A DNA stretch of 64,000 nucleotides from Papiliotrema nemorosa (GCA_032158125.1 JASKOT010000008.1:496001-560000); one strand, 5' to 3'. Shown: positions 38,050 through 50,171, numbered from the stretch's first letter. The notes: generated by a model not told the origin, from the sequence alone. Numbers and translations: made by a program.

Positions 38050-39583
38050 ATGTCTACGGAATCTAGCTTGACCATCGAAGAGGCGAGATTTATGCTGAAG
38101 ATGATGACTGGGGAGGCGGTAGATACTTACCTCCATTCATTGTCAGAGGAAGAAGAGCGATTTATCAGGGGAAACATCGATACTTTTCGCACCTACCTCA
38201 CAGAAATCGAAGGGCAAAATCTGACGGAGCAAGACAAACTGTTTCTTCTTCCCAACAGCGATCGCTATGGGTCTCAGACGTGTTATGGGGATATTCTGCA
38301 AATTCTGAATGATCACATGCCCCAAGCGACACCGGACGAGAAGAACTCTCTCAAGCCTATATCGCGCAAGTTGAAGGCGATGTTACAGTCGAGTGCAAGG
38401 CAACAGATTCTAGAGTTCGCGGAGCAAGCCACTGATTTCGTCTCTAAGGGCTTATACTTCTCCCTTGCAAATGTCATGCAGCAATGTGGGAAACTGACGC
38501 TGGACCGAGACACAATATTGGATTCAGGGGACGACAACATCGAGCGTATTGACGGGATAACAGCTGAGATTGACCGGATGGAACAGAACAAGGAGGATCA
38601 TATAGTGGCATACAAGTATTGGAAAGGTAGGTCGACTCTGCGGGCTGTGCCGACCAGAGACGACGTTGATGAGCAGCAAAGTCGGAGAGATTTAAAACGG
38701 GCTCGATTGAGAGGAAGAAGAGTAATCAGACATCGTTGGATATTCTGTACGCGGCCTGTCGGAGCTATAAGGACACTCTCGAAGGCAAGACCGCATCGAC
38801 GGAACAGACGCTCCGAGGCAATCTGAACGACTACAAAGCGCTCGATAGGTCGAGTGATGAGGATGCTCGATTCGCAGACTTCCTAAAAGTTCTGCAGACC
38901 TTGGAGAAAGTACAATCCAAAACACCAACTGAGACTGCATCCCCTGCGCAAAGCAGGAGTCAGGCCATCCCGGATACGGAGGTGTCGCGACCACCTTTGA
39001 CTGCGCACGACTTCCAGCGCTCACTTGGGCAACTAGAGCTTCTCAAGCTGGGATACACCATAGAGCAAGAGAAAAAAGCTCGAAATTGGCTGGAAGGCAA
39101 GTTTACCCCTCTTTCTTCTTCTCCTCAGACCCCTAGGCTGCTACATATGACCACTCCATGTATGTATGTGTGATGACTGACTGACCAGGATTTTCCCTGA
39201 TGGTGGTCCAAGATACCTTGTATCAAGATTGCGGATTCTCAACCGAGTCTTTCACATTTGAGCACAAGGAAATGTTGGATCTATGGGCATCTGTCATCCG
39301 ACAGAGCTCGGGTGATGCTTTGACAAGCTATCCAGTCAATTCTGGAGAGGATCAAGCTTGGCTTGATCAAGCGAGTCATCTGATTGAGCGACAATTATCT
39401 CACTGTGAGACTCGTGATCAAGAACAAGTCGGGAAACGCGCTTTGACGACAACGAGGGCCATGTCGACGAGTTACAAGTCCCGCGGGGCTGCTCGGGTAC
39501 CTCGAGTCGAAGCGATCACAGAAGAGAACGAATCTGAAGAGCGATCCGATTCTGTGCAAATTGATACAGATCTTCTCGAGTGA
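38050..39583 (+). CDS. Unknown helical protein G, eight-gene family (pair with H)
   Basis: Function not recognised. Three exons (38050-38626, 38677-39096, 39189-39583) sum to 1392 nt, 463 residues; both introns phase 1. Exon 1 ends VAYKYWK and exon 2 ends ARNWLE; exon 3 opens FSLMVVQDTLYQ. The second intron starts with GCAAGT and is about 92 nt; a GT donor further on (GTATGTATG) would create a stop, so the GC-AG reading is preferred. Clearly related to the next gene H: FAEQATDFVSKGLYFSLANV in G against FADGTNDHVLKAILVNFANT in H, and LTAHDFQRSLGQLELLKLGY against LTEDELIATLTSIDPSKFGV. Predicted soluble and helical with no targeting signal; the C terminus is Arg/Ser-rich then acidic. A GAT trinucleotide tract lies 30 bp past the stop. 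Confidence 0.68.
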
Positions 39584-39615
39584 GCAGTATCGTAGAATAA
39601 GCAATAGGTTGGTGG

Positions 39616-39694
<79 letters not shown>

Positions 39695-40018
39695 TGACCA
39701 TGAGTCGATTGTCTGGTTGACGTGAGAAGAGTCTTCGCGACACTATACAGAGGCTAGATACAGCAAGACGCTGACCGAACTCTTTGCAACTCCGATGTGT
39801 CTGCAACCTCATCTCGCGTCCGTATTTGCAATCTCCTCCGCGTACATCATGTCTGATCCTCCTTTGATTCTCCTCTTCCAGCGCTGTTCCAGGGTTGCAT
39901 ATATGGGAGCTCGTTGAGGCCCGAGGCTCGTCCTCGGCTTCTTGATTTCTTCGTCGTCACATTACCCGTCTGTTTCGGGATTGATCACCTTGCACCCCTT
40001 CAGTAGAGATACAACTCG
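39584..40018. other. Intergenic region between unknown genes G and H
   Basis: About 435 bp with a long trinucleotide tract (listed separately) at its start, then sequence without distinctive elements up to the start of gene H. A conventional TATA box is not seen; GCATATATGGGAG near 39898 is the closest match, about 120 bp before the ATG. Confidence 0.4.
39614..39692. repeat. (GAT)n trinucleotide microsatellite, about 25 units
   Basis: An almost perfect run of GAT/ATG/TGA repeats with no interruption over about 75 bp, just after the stop of gene G. It lies in the 3' UTR or spacer. On the minus strand it translates as a poly-histidine run, which is an artefact of the repeat. Confidence 0.97.
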
Positions 40019-41464
40019 ATGTCCACCATCTCGCAATTCACCCTTGAAGATCTGGCAACGCTCAAAAGCGTCATGACAGACGATCGGACAGGAGAGAAGA
40101 TTTCTTCCTTCTCTGACGGCGAGGAGATCATGCAGTGGTTTGCTAGCATAGCGTACTTGGAAGAGAAGATTGGTCACCCGGAAATTCGAGAACGTATCGA
40201 GCAAGGAAGTTTTACCCTTGCATTGGATGACGGTGGAGTAATGCACGAACATTTCGATCGATATCATACCGCTTGTCTGGATATCAAAGATCAATCTCCC
40301 GATGGTTCCGAAGCTCTGGATACTCTGTCTCAGCACCTGGGAGAGTTGCTCCGTCGAGTTACCGAGGAACGTCTCTTGATATTCGCTGATGGCACCAATG
40401 ACCATGTGCTCAAAGCGATTCTGGTCAATTTCGCAAATACCGCCAAGACTGTCAGTGAGCTTCAAGAGATACAAAACTCATGGGTGGATCCGGATCTGAT
40501 TGATCCGAGTATTGAAGCACAACTGGGACAGAGTCAGGCTTTGAAACAGACATTTGTTGCTGCCAAGGATTGGTGGGAAAGTATGTCCCTTGACGGTCAC
40601 CACGCTGGCAGCTACGTAATCTAGCTGATTGACAGAAAATCGGGAGCGAGTCCGAAAAGGAAGAGGTACTCGAGCTGTCTCGACGTATCCTGACGCCTTT
40701 ACCATCATCTACAGCTCGGCAAAGACCCACTTGGAGAGTTTACAAGCTGAAGCATCAGCGTTGTCGGATCCGAAGGGTAAAGGCAAGGCCACAGCTGTTG
40801 AAAAAGTCACAGAGGTCGACTGGACCGAGCATGAAGATTCCCATATCGCACAATTGGCCAAAGATGTCAGAAGCTTGCGCGCCTTGTCCCAAGGCTTGAA
40901 AGCAGCCAAGTCCAGCTCCAAAAGAGCCATTCGCCAGAAGCCGCCCGCTCCTGAGGTTCCTATCCTCACCGAAGACGAGTTGATCGCGACCCTAACGAGC
41001 ATTGACCCGTCCAAGTTTGGCGTAGATGATGCGCAGATACCTCATGTCCGCCTTTGGGCTCAAGGTCAGTGGAGTGGCTGCTTGACGTATGTGTGATCAG
41101 CTGACATGGGGTAGAGTACGGGTCTGATGTTCTGGGAGGCACGCTCTTGCAGTATCACAACGATAACATCGGCGAGTTTGTCCGGGAGCATGAAATGTGT
41201 TTGAAGGCTTGGAATACCGGGATCTCGTCGACCATTGACGATGTGAGACGGGGTGAGGGTCAGCTTTCGTTGGAATCTCTGTTACAAGTGCAGAGCGTCA
41301 TCCGGCCTCTATGGTCGCTCTGCCCCGAGAACGCTGAGCAGCGCGCCGAGAAACGCGATCATAGCGATGAAGAGCAATCGGCGCGAAAGGCTCTCAAGTC
41401 AAAGACCGCCAAGGTGGAAGTCCAAAGTCCTAAAGTCAAGGCGGAAGATTCGGAGACATCGTAG
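40019..41464 (+). CDS. Unknown helical protein H, eight-gene family (pair with G)
   Basis: Function not recognised. Three exons (40019-40580, 40636-41064, 41115-41464) sum to 1341 nt, 446 residues; both introns phase 1. Exon 1 ends AAKDWWE, exon 2 ends VRLWAQ, and exon 3 opens YGSDVLGGTLLQYH. Paralogous to G along most of its length; for example exon 2 of H begins NRERVRKGRGTR and continues TIIYSSAKTHLESLQAEASA, where G has SERFKTGSIERKK and DILYAACRSYKDTLEGKTAS. Predicted soluble, helical, acidic in the first half; a lysine-rich stretch (KAAKSSSKRAIRQKPP) in exon 2 and KALKSKTAKVEVQSPKVK at the C terminus could be nuclear localisation signals. The order G-H on the same strand indicates tandem duplication. 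Confidence 0.68.
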
Positions 41465-42146
41465 AAAGCGCTGGCAAACGTATGTAGGCGGTGCGGTGGT
41501 AGTTTTGAGAGTCACCAGCGAGATCCAATGCAACGCGTGAAAGGCCTGCGGTAATGCGCGGCGATTTTCGGGACCGCGCAGACCCCTGCCCAGTCCTCTA
41601 TGATCGGGAAATAAATGTCCAGCTCGCCTGCAAGTGAAGGTGCATCGTGTCCCATGCAATTCATGTTCCGAAAACAATGTCATCTACCGACAAACGCCGT
41701 GACGGGCGGTGTCCAGGTTATGACTGCGAGGTGATTAGAGCCAATGAGGGGATTTTGCCACATTGGGGAATGTGCGGATGGTACCTTGTTCCGACCGAAC
41801 AGTCCTCACCGCGACGACTCTGATTCTGCTTGAAATGATCGTTGTAGTTGTGCGGCGTGTTGGTCGCATAGCAGCAGATTGTTCAGGCATTCTGAGAGAG
41901 GCATGCGGGCATGTGCATGGACGGAGATGAAATCTCCCTTTTACCGTCGCCTCTTCCCATCGGTCCGAAGATTAAGCCGAAGGTATGCTGCCTCCACCTC
42001 CGGTTGGAAGATGTCCCGGGGAATGAGAGGCTGTCTGTCAGGTGGACAATCCCCCCACTCTGGTCGTTAAAACTAGTCACCATCTCTCTTCTTTGACATT
42101 CTTTCCCTTCCCTCTCTCACAAAAGACCCATAGACACACACACACC
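41465..42146. promoter_or_regulatory. Upstream region of the aldehyde dehydrogenase gene
   Basis: About 680 bp with the H 3' UTR at its left end and the aldehyde dehydrogenase promoter at its right. GAGGGG at 41744-41749 contains AGGGG, the stress-response element core, but single short cores are common by chance. A CT-rich leader (42080-42120) precedes the CACACACACC run and ATG. No TATA box at the expected distance. Confidence 0.4.
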
Positions 42147-43940
42147 ATGGCTCCCTCATTCACTCACGAGTTTAACCACGCCGGTTTCAAGGGCAAGGTC
42201 GAGGTCCCCACGGGCCTCTACATTGACGGTCAATGGACTACCTCTGCAGACAGCTCCGCCAAGACCATCGAGTGAGCAATCTCCACGTGCATGCTCTGAC
42301 TCTTAGTATTATCAACCCCACCAATGGCGAGAAGCTCACCTCGATCCCAGAGGGTTCCGCTGCCGATGTCGATGCCGCTGTCAAGGCCGCCCAAAAGGCT
42401 TTCAACACCACTTGGGGTCTCAACACCCCCGGATTCGAGCGGGGAAAGCTCTTGATCAAAATCGCAGAGCTCATGGAGCGAGATGTGGACATTTTGGCCA
42501 GTATCGAAGCTTTGGACAATGGAAAGACATTCGGTGCTGCCAAGGGATTCGATGTTCCGGAAAGTGCCGCTTGTTTCCGATACTACGGTGGTTGGGCAGA
42601 CAAGATTCACGGAAAGACCATTGAGGTGGGTCGATGAGATCGACTGGGACTGATCGGTAGACTTCCATGAACAAGTTCACCTACACCCGACACGAGCCCG
42701 TGGGTGTTGCTGGTCAAATTAGTGAGTCACACGTGCCAAGTGGTCGCTAACCGTAGTCCCGTGGAACTTCCCCCTCCTCATGTTCTCCTGGAAGGTCGCC
42801 CCGGCGCTCGCTACTGGATGCACCGTCGTCATCAAGCCCTCTGAGCTCACTCCCCTCACCGCTCTCTACATGACCAAGCTTCTCCACGAGGCTGGTGTTC
42901 CCAAGGGTGTTGTCAACGTGGTCGTCGGGTGAGCTACAAGTCGTATTGCAACGATAGCTGATGAACAGTTACGGTCAAACCGTTGGAAACGCCATTTCCT
43001 CTCATCCCGACGTGGACAAGGTCGCTTTCACCGGTTCCACTGGCGTCGGACGAAAAGTCATGGAGTCTGCTTCCAAGTCCAACTTGAAAAAGGTCACCCT
43101 CGAGCTCGGTGGAAAGGGTGCCAACATCATCTTTGACGACTGTGATCTCGAGGCCGCCGTCAAGTACGCCGCCCAGGGTATCTTGTAAGCACCAGAATGC
43201 CTATCGAGATCCCACTAAGATCAGCTTCAACCACGGTCAAACTTGCTGTGCCGGATCCCGAATCTTCGTCCAAAAGGGTGTTTACGACAAGTTTGTCACT
43301 GCTTTCAAGGCCCAAACCGAGAAGCTGCAAGTCGGAGACCCCTTTGACCCCAAGTCGTACCAGGGTCCTCAAGTCTCGCAAGTTCAGTGCGACCGAATCA
43401 TGGGTTACGTCAAGAGCGGTAAAGAAGAGGGTGCCAAGGTGATCACTGGTGGAGAGCGATTCGGCAAGGACGGTTACTTTATCCAACCTGTGAGCGGAGT
43501 TTGTCAGACTCGGCTTATCGTAGACCATCTTCGGAGATGTCACCGCCAACATGAAGATTGTCCGAGAGGAGATTTTCGGTCCGGTGGTCGTTCTCTCCAC
43601 TTTCGAGACCGAGGAAGAGGTGATTGAGGCTGCCAACGACTCTGAGTACGGTCTATCAAATGGTATTTTCACCCAAGACGTCAACCGAGCCTTGCGAGTT
43701 GTCGAGAAGCTCAAGTCGTAAGTTTATCAAGCTTCCCCTCTTGGGGTCTCTCCGAGCTAATTTTTCTTTAGTGGTACCGTTTGGGTGAACTGCTTCAATG
43801 AACTGCACCCCCAGGTGCCATTTGGAGGGTACAAGACGTCTGGAATTGGACGAGAGTTGGGAGAATACGCCTTGGAGAATTATACCGAGGTCAAGGCGGT
43901 CCACTTCAACTTGCTGGGCAAGGCTGGTATCCCAGAGTAG
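42147..43940 (+). CDS. Aldehyde dehydrogenase (NAD(P)+), class 1/2 family
   Basis: Oxidises aldehydes to carboxylic acids. About seven exons encode roughly 500 residues. Exon 1 begins [20 protein letters not shown]; then [40 protein letters not shown], the Rossmann turn [20 protein letters not shown], the active-site glutamate motif [19 protein letters not shown], and the catalytic cysteine in [20 protein letters not shown]. The C-terminal [33 protein letters not shown] and [12 protein letters not shown] complete the fold. No obvious mitochondrial presequence, so a cytosolic Ald-type enzyme is likelier; the exact aldehyde (acetaldehyde or others) is not fixed by sequence. Codon use is biased like the phosphate transporter, suggesting high expression. 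Start in CACACCATGG context. Confidence 0.93.
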
Positions 43941-44301
43941 GCGCAGGGTGCAGGGCAGGCTCCTAGGTCACAAGGAAGTGTACGAGTATATGCAGATTGA
44001 ATGGATATGATCAGAGCAGCAAAAAGTCGGGTGGCGGGAGGGTGGAAGGGGGATTCGGTCAAAGGGCAGTGAGCGGCCTGAACCTGGACCTCTATGCATC
44101 TTGGGATATCTAAGGGTATCTCGGGCTACCAGGAGACCCTCCAGAGAGCATCAGCAGCCGATTTTGGAGCTCTGATGGATGCGACGAGGCGATGAGAAAG
44201 GTAGCACAAGCAGGGTCGGATGAAACGCAACTCGCGGGGCTCCGCCACGTTTGAGGTGTATCAAGTCGCTCGATCCCCTTCAACCCTCTTATGCATCCAC
44301 C
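43941..44301. other. Intergenic region between aldehyde dehydrogenase and phosphoesterase genes
   Basis: About 360 bp, both flanking genes on the plus strand. It should hold the dehydrogenase 3' UTR and the phosphoesterase promoter. A run of GGGTATCTCGGG/GGATATCTAAGGG words near 44100-44125 is the only repetition seen. Confidence 0.35.
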
Positions 44302-46955
44302 ATGTCCATCGACATCCCCCTGCTATGCTTCAACGATGTCTACAGGGTGAATCAGCGATACGTACCGCAACCTGGCGCCCCTCGTGACCCGGGGTCTTCA
44401 GACCGAGGTCAAGGAGGGGAGATCAGCGTGTCTCAATTCGCCCAATTGGTGTACAACCTGCGCGAGGCATGGCCCAAGCGGACCGAGCAGAGGACAGGGG
44501 GACATGGAGATGATAGAGACGGCTTGGTGCTTTTCGCAGGAGACGTCTTCAACCCCAGTGTCGAGAGTTCAGTCACGAGGGGCTCGCACATGGTGAGATA
44601 CCCCACGACTCGGCTAATGCCAGGTCCCGGTCATGAACGCCCTCAAGGTGGATTGCGCTTGTGTGGGGAATCACGACTTTGACTTTGGTCAGTCGCTTTT
44701 TGTGTATTGTGTGGAGTTGATCCCAGGTTTCCCCCATCTGACCAAGTTGATCCATTCCACCACGTTCCCTTGGCTATTGTCCAATATCATCGACAGCACG
44801 ACCGGTACCGTGCCCAAACCGCTGCACCGGTATTGGGTGACAGAGCGATGCGGAGTCAAGATAGGTATCGTCGGCTTAGTGGAGGAGTGAGTCTGTCGCA
44901 ACGAGGCAGTTTCCTGATTACAGAGACTGGATCGCGACCATCCCCTCTTGGCCCGAGACCTTTTCGTACCGTTCCATGGTAGATACCGCGATGGAAATCT
45001 CCAAAGAGCTGAGGGAGGAACAAGGAGTAGAGCTCATCATCGCATTGACGCACTGTCGTGTCCCTAATGTGAGTCGAATCCATGGTGAGGCTGATTCAAG
45101 GATATCAAATTGGCCAAAGATCTCGGTGCTGTCAAGGACGGAGGAAAGGATCGACATGGTGTAGATCTCTTGATCGGCGGACACGACCATATATACTATG
45201 TGAGTTGAGCTCGTCATCCCTGCTCATCATAGATCGGCAAAGGTGCAGGCGAGTGGGATGGCTACCCTGGTAATCGCGATGCCAAGGGGACAGAAGGAGA
45301 TACCGGTGTAAGGTTGATCAAGAGCGGTACAGATTTCCGAGATCTCTCTTCGGCCACATTACACCTCTCCTCCCCTTCCGACGACACGCGTAAACGGGTC
45401 GTCGATCGACTATCCGGCAAACACCACTACATCACCCCTTCCTCACCCTCCAGCAAGGCGATGGAAGATCTGCTCAAATCCTTACTCTCTTCCGTCTCGT
45501 CGACACTTTCCAAACCCGTTTGTTGGAGTTTGACACCGTTTGACGCACGAAGCGAGATAGTCAGAACCCAAGAGACGGGACTGGGTAACTGGGTCGCCGA
45601 TGTTCTCATTCATGCATACGCGGAGAGTCTGCTGGAAAAAGGACCCGATGCGACAGCGGAACGTAAAGGCGAAAAGAGGGATTTCACCGGTGTCGACGCG
45701 GTGATCATCTGCGGTGGAACGCTCCGTGGAGACTCGCAGTATGGACCGGGCAAGATCACGTTGGGCGACATCCTTGGTGAGTGTAGGTGCGGGCGGGGGC
45801 TGATGGCAGAGATTTTGCCGTTTGAAGATCCGGTCGTCTGCATAGAGGTAGTTCGCACCCTCGACAAGGCTAATTTCAGATCGATGGAAAAGGCATCTGG
45901 GATACCATGGAGAGCGCATTGTCCAAATGGCCGGCTCAAGAAGGGTGAATATTCGTTGGAGGCGGTGACTGATCATAGGCGTTTCCCCATTGTATCTGGT
46001 CTGCGCGTTGAGTGGGATCACACTTTGCCACCGGGCAAAAGGGTCAAGTCGATCCGACAGGTCATACATCCCAGCGAAGACGACGACGAGGTAGACAACC
46101 CAGAAGACATGGTGGATTTTGTAGAGCAAAACGATGGGACTCGGGTGGAAGTCAAGCAGAGAAAGGTCGACGTGGGGGACGAGATCGAGAATGAAAAGGG
46201 CGGGAAGATTTACCGTGTGGTAAGGTTCGAACACGGTATAGCTGACTCGAGATCACACGGGAATACATGGCAGAGGGTTATGACGGTTTCGAAGCGCTCA
46301 AGGGGAGAAAATTCATCATTGACGATGAAAATGGGCAGATCATGTCCAGTATCATCCGATCTTTCCTCCTAGGCGAGTTCGCTTTCCGAACCAGCTGATC
46401 CCAGGCTCGGCGTACATCTTCAGGCACAAGCAACTCGTCAGTGCACACCAGAAACACCTGTCTACCAAAACCAAATCTGTACTCAATCGCGCTCGAGACG
46501 AACACAACAAGTCCCCTCAACCATCCCCCAACGCCTCTCCAAAATCGGCCAAATTGTCCCTCCTCTCCCCTACACACGAAAAGCCCGACTTCAACTACCC
46601 CAGCTCACCCGTATCAGAGGCGCATCATAAGCGACACGTGGTCAAGCACGATTGGAGCAGTATCCGAGCGGCATTGTGGATTGCAAAACACGAGCACATG
46701 TCTGCAGTAGACGATTTCAAAGGGCACAATATCCGGCGACAGGGTAGCCAGCATGAACCGGATACCTCGTCAGAGTCGTCATCGGAAGAACCAGAGGCGG
46801 ACGAGCAAGTCCAGGGAGGGTTCAAGAGCAACGCACAGGCGTCGTACTTTGTCAATGAGGAATCTAAGAAAGAATTGCGAGCTCTAGGGGAGGATTTGGC
46901 GATTGTCTGTCCCTTGATCGATGGGAGAATGAGAGATCTCCGCGCCGATCAATAA
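44302..46955 (+). CDS. 5'-nucleotidase-like metallophosphoesterase
   Basis: Predicted two-metal phosphoesterase of the UshA/5'-nucleotidase superfamily. The start MSIDIPLLCFNDVYRVNQRY carries the first metal-binding block (FNDVYRVN replaces the usual NDxHG). Others are GLVLFAGDVFNPS, the NHDFD box in CACVGNHDFDFG, a histidine in ELIIALTHCRVPN and LLIGGHDHIYY. The C-terminal 5_nucleotid_C domain shows TQETGLGNWVADVLIHAYAE and IICGGTLRGDSQYGPGKITL followed by EILPFEDPVVCIE. The 250-residue tail after IMSSIIRSFLLG is charged, with HDWSSIRAALWIAKHEHMSA and a conserved-looking end, and is unique to fungal forms as far as I can tell. About ten exons, several introns being multiples of three. No signal peptide, so intracellular, unlike ecto-nucleotidases; yeast YHR202W-like proteins are the nearest I recall. 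Confidence 0.83.
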
Positions 46956-47155
46956 TGTCAACCCTTGTGGAAGAAACAGAGAGCCTGACGTCGTCATTCT
47001 GACTCGCACCGACATGCATACTCTCACACCTTTCACAATGATCAAGCAATACCGTGACTGCCCAAAACTCTCACTCCCGATGTCCACTCTCCAGGCCGAA
47101 GCCAGCCTCTGACCATCAGCTCCTTTGCTTACATTTCATCAGCATTGAGGCGAGT

Positions 47156-48289
47156 CTAAGCTGTATCGGGTCGGCGATAGCACAGCGGCGACAGCACGGT
47201 TTGCGTCGATGAAGATGGTTCCGCTGCCGTATCCATGTTTCTGGACTGCTTGCTGGGCTGACATTGGGAAAAGGGAGAGATAACCGAAGCTGTTCGCTTT
47301 CCGGTGGTTTTTGTCGCTGTTCCCTTTGAGTCGACACTACCTGTCTCCGGAGCCGCATCACCTTGTCGCTCGCTGATCGACTCGGAGTTCCCCATGATCT
47401 CTTGCAGCCTTGATAGGTATTGCGCAAAATCTTCCCCCTGCGATCTGAGCACGATCGACTCGGCGACAGTCAAGTCTTCCTCGAGTCTCTTCTCAACCGA
47501 TATCTTTGCCATCTCAAGTGTATTACACATGGCGGTCAGCAACTCTTGACGTTCCTCCGAAGATAGACGATCGATGACGAGACAGTTCACCAGACAATCA
47601 TCGACAAGCTGTGAGATCCTCTCTACCTGTCAGTATCATCGCCTCTGTAGACTTGCCTCGAATGTGCAGCGGAACACCACCCGGGCTGACAGTCTTCAGC
47701 GCCTGCAAAAGATATCGACTTGCGTTTGAAGCCCTTGGGAAATGTTTTTCCTGTAGGTCGGTCAGAAACTCCAAGTGGGACTCCATCTCCTTGATCGAGG
47801 CCAGATTTTCCTCCCTGGCGGATGACTGGCGGAGATGGATCAGATGGGCTCGTAAGCCCCGAAGAGCGCCGTGCAAGTACGGCTCATCACTGTTCTCATC
47901 CATCTTATACTCTGAAGTATGGACATCTGCATATCGTCAGCTCATTCTGCAGCGGCCAAAAGTATCGTTCACTTACCTTTCCACCAGCTGAAAACGCTAG
48001 AGATCACATTGAGCTCTTTTTCATAGTCCTCTTGGTCATCGACATCTGCCTCTCCTCCCACTTGTCTCAGACCAAAATCGAGTGGCGACCTCAAAGAGAA
48101 CGCCTTGTCCTTGTACTCGTCCACGGTCCTGTAAGAAAGGGAGAAAGCTTTGTCGGCTTCATCCATAGGGAGCGGTGCGTCTGGAAGCCCAGATCGGCTG
48201 CAAAGGTCTTGATATGCGGATAAGAGTGAATCTGTAGCTACCATGACATCCGATTCGATCGATGGGGGGCTCGTAATCGAGACAGACAT
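47156..48289 (-). CDS. Unknown helical protein C, eight-gene family (divergent from D)
   Basis: Function not recognised. Three exons (48289-47977, 47926-47657, 47622-47156) sum to 1050 nt, 349 residues; both introns phase 1. Exon 1 ends SSVFSWWK, the same W-W-K ending as in gene E. The second intron is read as GC-AG, opening GCAAGT after HIR and closing at GACAGGTAG; a GT donor in the preceding GGGTGGT also keeps the frame, so this junction is less certain. The middle has long amphipathic helices (SSAREENLASIKEMESHLEF). The last 80 residues are Ser/Thr/Glu-rich and basic in places (TGKRTASVISPF), probably disordered. An upstream in-frame ATG at 48319 would add ten residues. Convergent with the phosphoesterase gene. 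Confidence 0.62.
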
Positions 48290-48844
48290 GTCGCAGTATG
48301 TTTCAAAAGATGGGAACACCCAGTATGCAGCTTAAGATATTGCTCCAATCTCAAAAACCTTGCCGCCGTGCTGGCATATTGTACTGTACAACCATTCATC
48401 CTTCTTTTCGAAGGCAACTCGGGTTTCCTTAAGGGTGCTGGTACTGTAAAACCGAAACGATCGTATTCTCAATGCGTCTATACGTGAGAAGCGACAAAAG
48501 CCATCCGATTGATCGCACCTTCGATCGGCTTGAAAGGAAGTTCGCCCGTTATCGCTGTTCAGTTAGAAGTCTCGAAGAAGGGGCGAGTATACTTGCTCTA
48601 ACATGTAAGATATCCACACTGTGGTCGCGCCTTTCATCAAAAGGGCGAAGCAATGTCATTCATGACGAAGAAGAGAAGATCCGACCTTTGACACAGGGAA
48701 AGCGACTGCAGAGTGTGACATTGTACAAGCTATAAGAACTCACTCTGTGTGTACAGTACCTCGTGAATCACTCCCCATCATCTTCTCCATTTTGTCGCAT
48801 CGTGACACTCGTTGGTGACTCGTATTCGCACAGACATCGCTGCC
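48290..48844. promoter_or_regulatory. Shared divergent region of unknown genes C and D with a GTACTGTAC palindrome
   Basis: About 555 bp between two divergent family members. It contains the perfect 13-bp palindrome TTGTACTGTACAA at 48379-48391, a related GTACTGTA at 48441-48448 and GTACAGTACC at 48751-48760. Such a set could be an operator for a dimeric regulator of both genes, an inference. A 87-codon frame at 48472-48735 lacks features of a gene. Confidence 0.4.
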
Positions 48845-50171
48845 ATGTCTGCCTCTGCACTCCCCTCTTATCGAAACCTTTTCGGTGAATCCTGCTATTG
48901 CCAGACTTTACAATCCTGGGCCGACACCACCGCCCGTGCTCAATGGATCCAGTACGAACAGAAACTTCGAGCAATCAAAGGCTCTGTACCCGATAAGACA
49001 ACACAAGAAGCGACCTACTTGCTGCTTGAAGACATTGACCGGGTGGCGGATCAGTTTGGTGATCGGGCAGGGATATGTGCTGGAATGCCCTACCTCGATT
49101 ATTACTACGATGGGGATCTCACCTTGGACTCGGACGGAGAGCTTGACCCGGCAGAAGAACAAGACCTTCTCAAGACTGGACGAAACCTTGACAGAGAAGA
49201 TGCAGTCTTGAGCCTGAACATGGCCCGCTTTGATTTGGACAGATTTGTCAAAATCACTGGTCTTTCTGAGAAGGATGGAGAAGAATTCAATCATTTGATC
49301 CGCAAGGCAGCATTCACGGTTGCGTACTACGAAGAAATGCTGAAAACAAAGTTTGGAGACGTCCATCTAGACCCTGATCATTCGGAGCGTCTTTCTGACA
49401 ATGGTGAGCTTTTCGAAAGGCTCAACTCCGAATCAGGCTCGACTGATGCTCAGACCTCATGGAAAACCTTACAGCCGGAGTTGTGGCGCTTGATCCACAC
49501 AGAACGACTCTTGTTGATTCTATGATTCAGCGACAGTCATCGATGCAGACTGTATTCGATAGAGGTCGAGCGGCGGATGACGATTGCAATGTGCCTACGC
49601 AAATCAGATCCCTGGAGATCCTCGAGCAAATTTACCGTCTCAGATCTCTCCGGGGCCGAGACAAGACTCTGTCAGCTGTGTCGGCAACCTTCAAAGCAAG
49701 ACAAGACGCACATCGGTCCACTATCCGTCGGTTGATCGATGAGAAATCAGCGGAATCACAGAAAACAGTGCAAAACTTGACACAAAAGATGTTGGACGAA
49801 GACACCTTGATTTTTTGGCTAGAAAGTGAGTAAAGTCTTTCGCTATGTTCCGTCACTCATGGGCAGTCTTCGAGCCTCACATCTTGGATGGAACTTTGGC
49901 GAGTCGCGTCTCTCAAGCGTATTCGGAAACGCATAAGATAGGTGTGATGACACCCCGCGCGGCAGAGCTTTGCCAAGACAACCTATCTTCGTTGGCCACT
50001 GCAACCGATGATCTCGCGCAATATGCAGCAACCCTCAACTCGAGCATGCAGAGTGTCCTTGCTGCTTGGACCATCAAGGAGAGAGAAAAGCCTGTCATGG
50101 TTACAGCGAGTGCACCGCAATCTTCGTTATCGGGTCAGGATGTCGATATGGGTGGCGGACGGTCAGGCTGA
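48845..50171 (+). CDS. Unknown helical protein D, eight-gene family
   Basis: Function not recognised. Three exons (48845-49403, 49454-49825, 49867-50171) sum to 1236 nt, 411 residues; both introns phase 1. Without removal of the first 50-nt intron the frame closes early at 49525, so splicing is needed. Exon 2 ends DTLIFWLE and exon 3 opens FEPHILDGTLASRVSQAY, the clearest example of the shared junction pattern. Exon 1 includes the acidic YLDYYYDGDLTLDSDGELDP, resembling a D-rich metal-binding loop but without EF-hand spacing. The rest is helical (VQNLTQKMLDED; LCQDNLSSLATATDDLAQ). No signal peptide or membrane helix. The C terminus is Ser/Gly-rich and disordered. Lies in tandem with E and F and back-to-back with C. 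Confidence 0.66.

Noticed and set aside
39516..39812. Minus-strand frame encoding a long poly-histidine run
   Set aside because: It is the translation of the GAT microsatellite; flanking residues show no domain or splice support.
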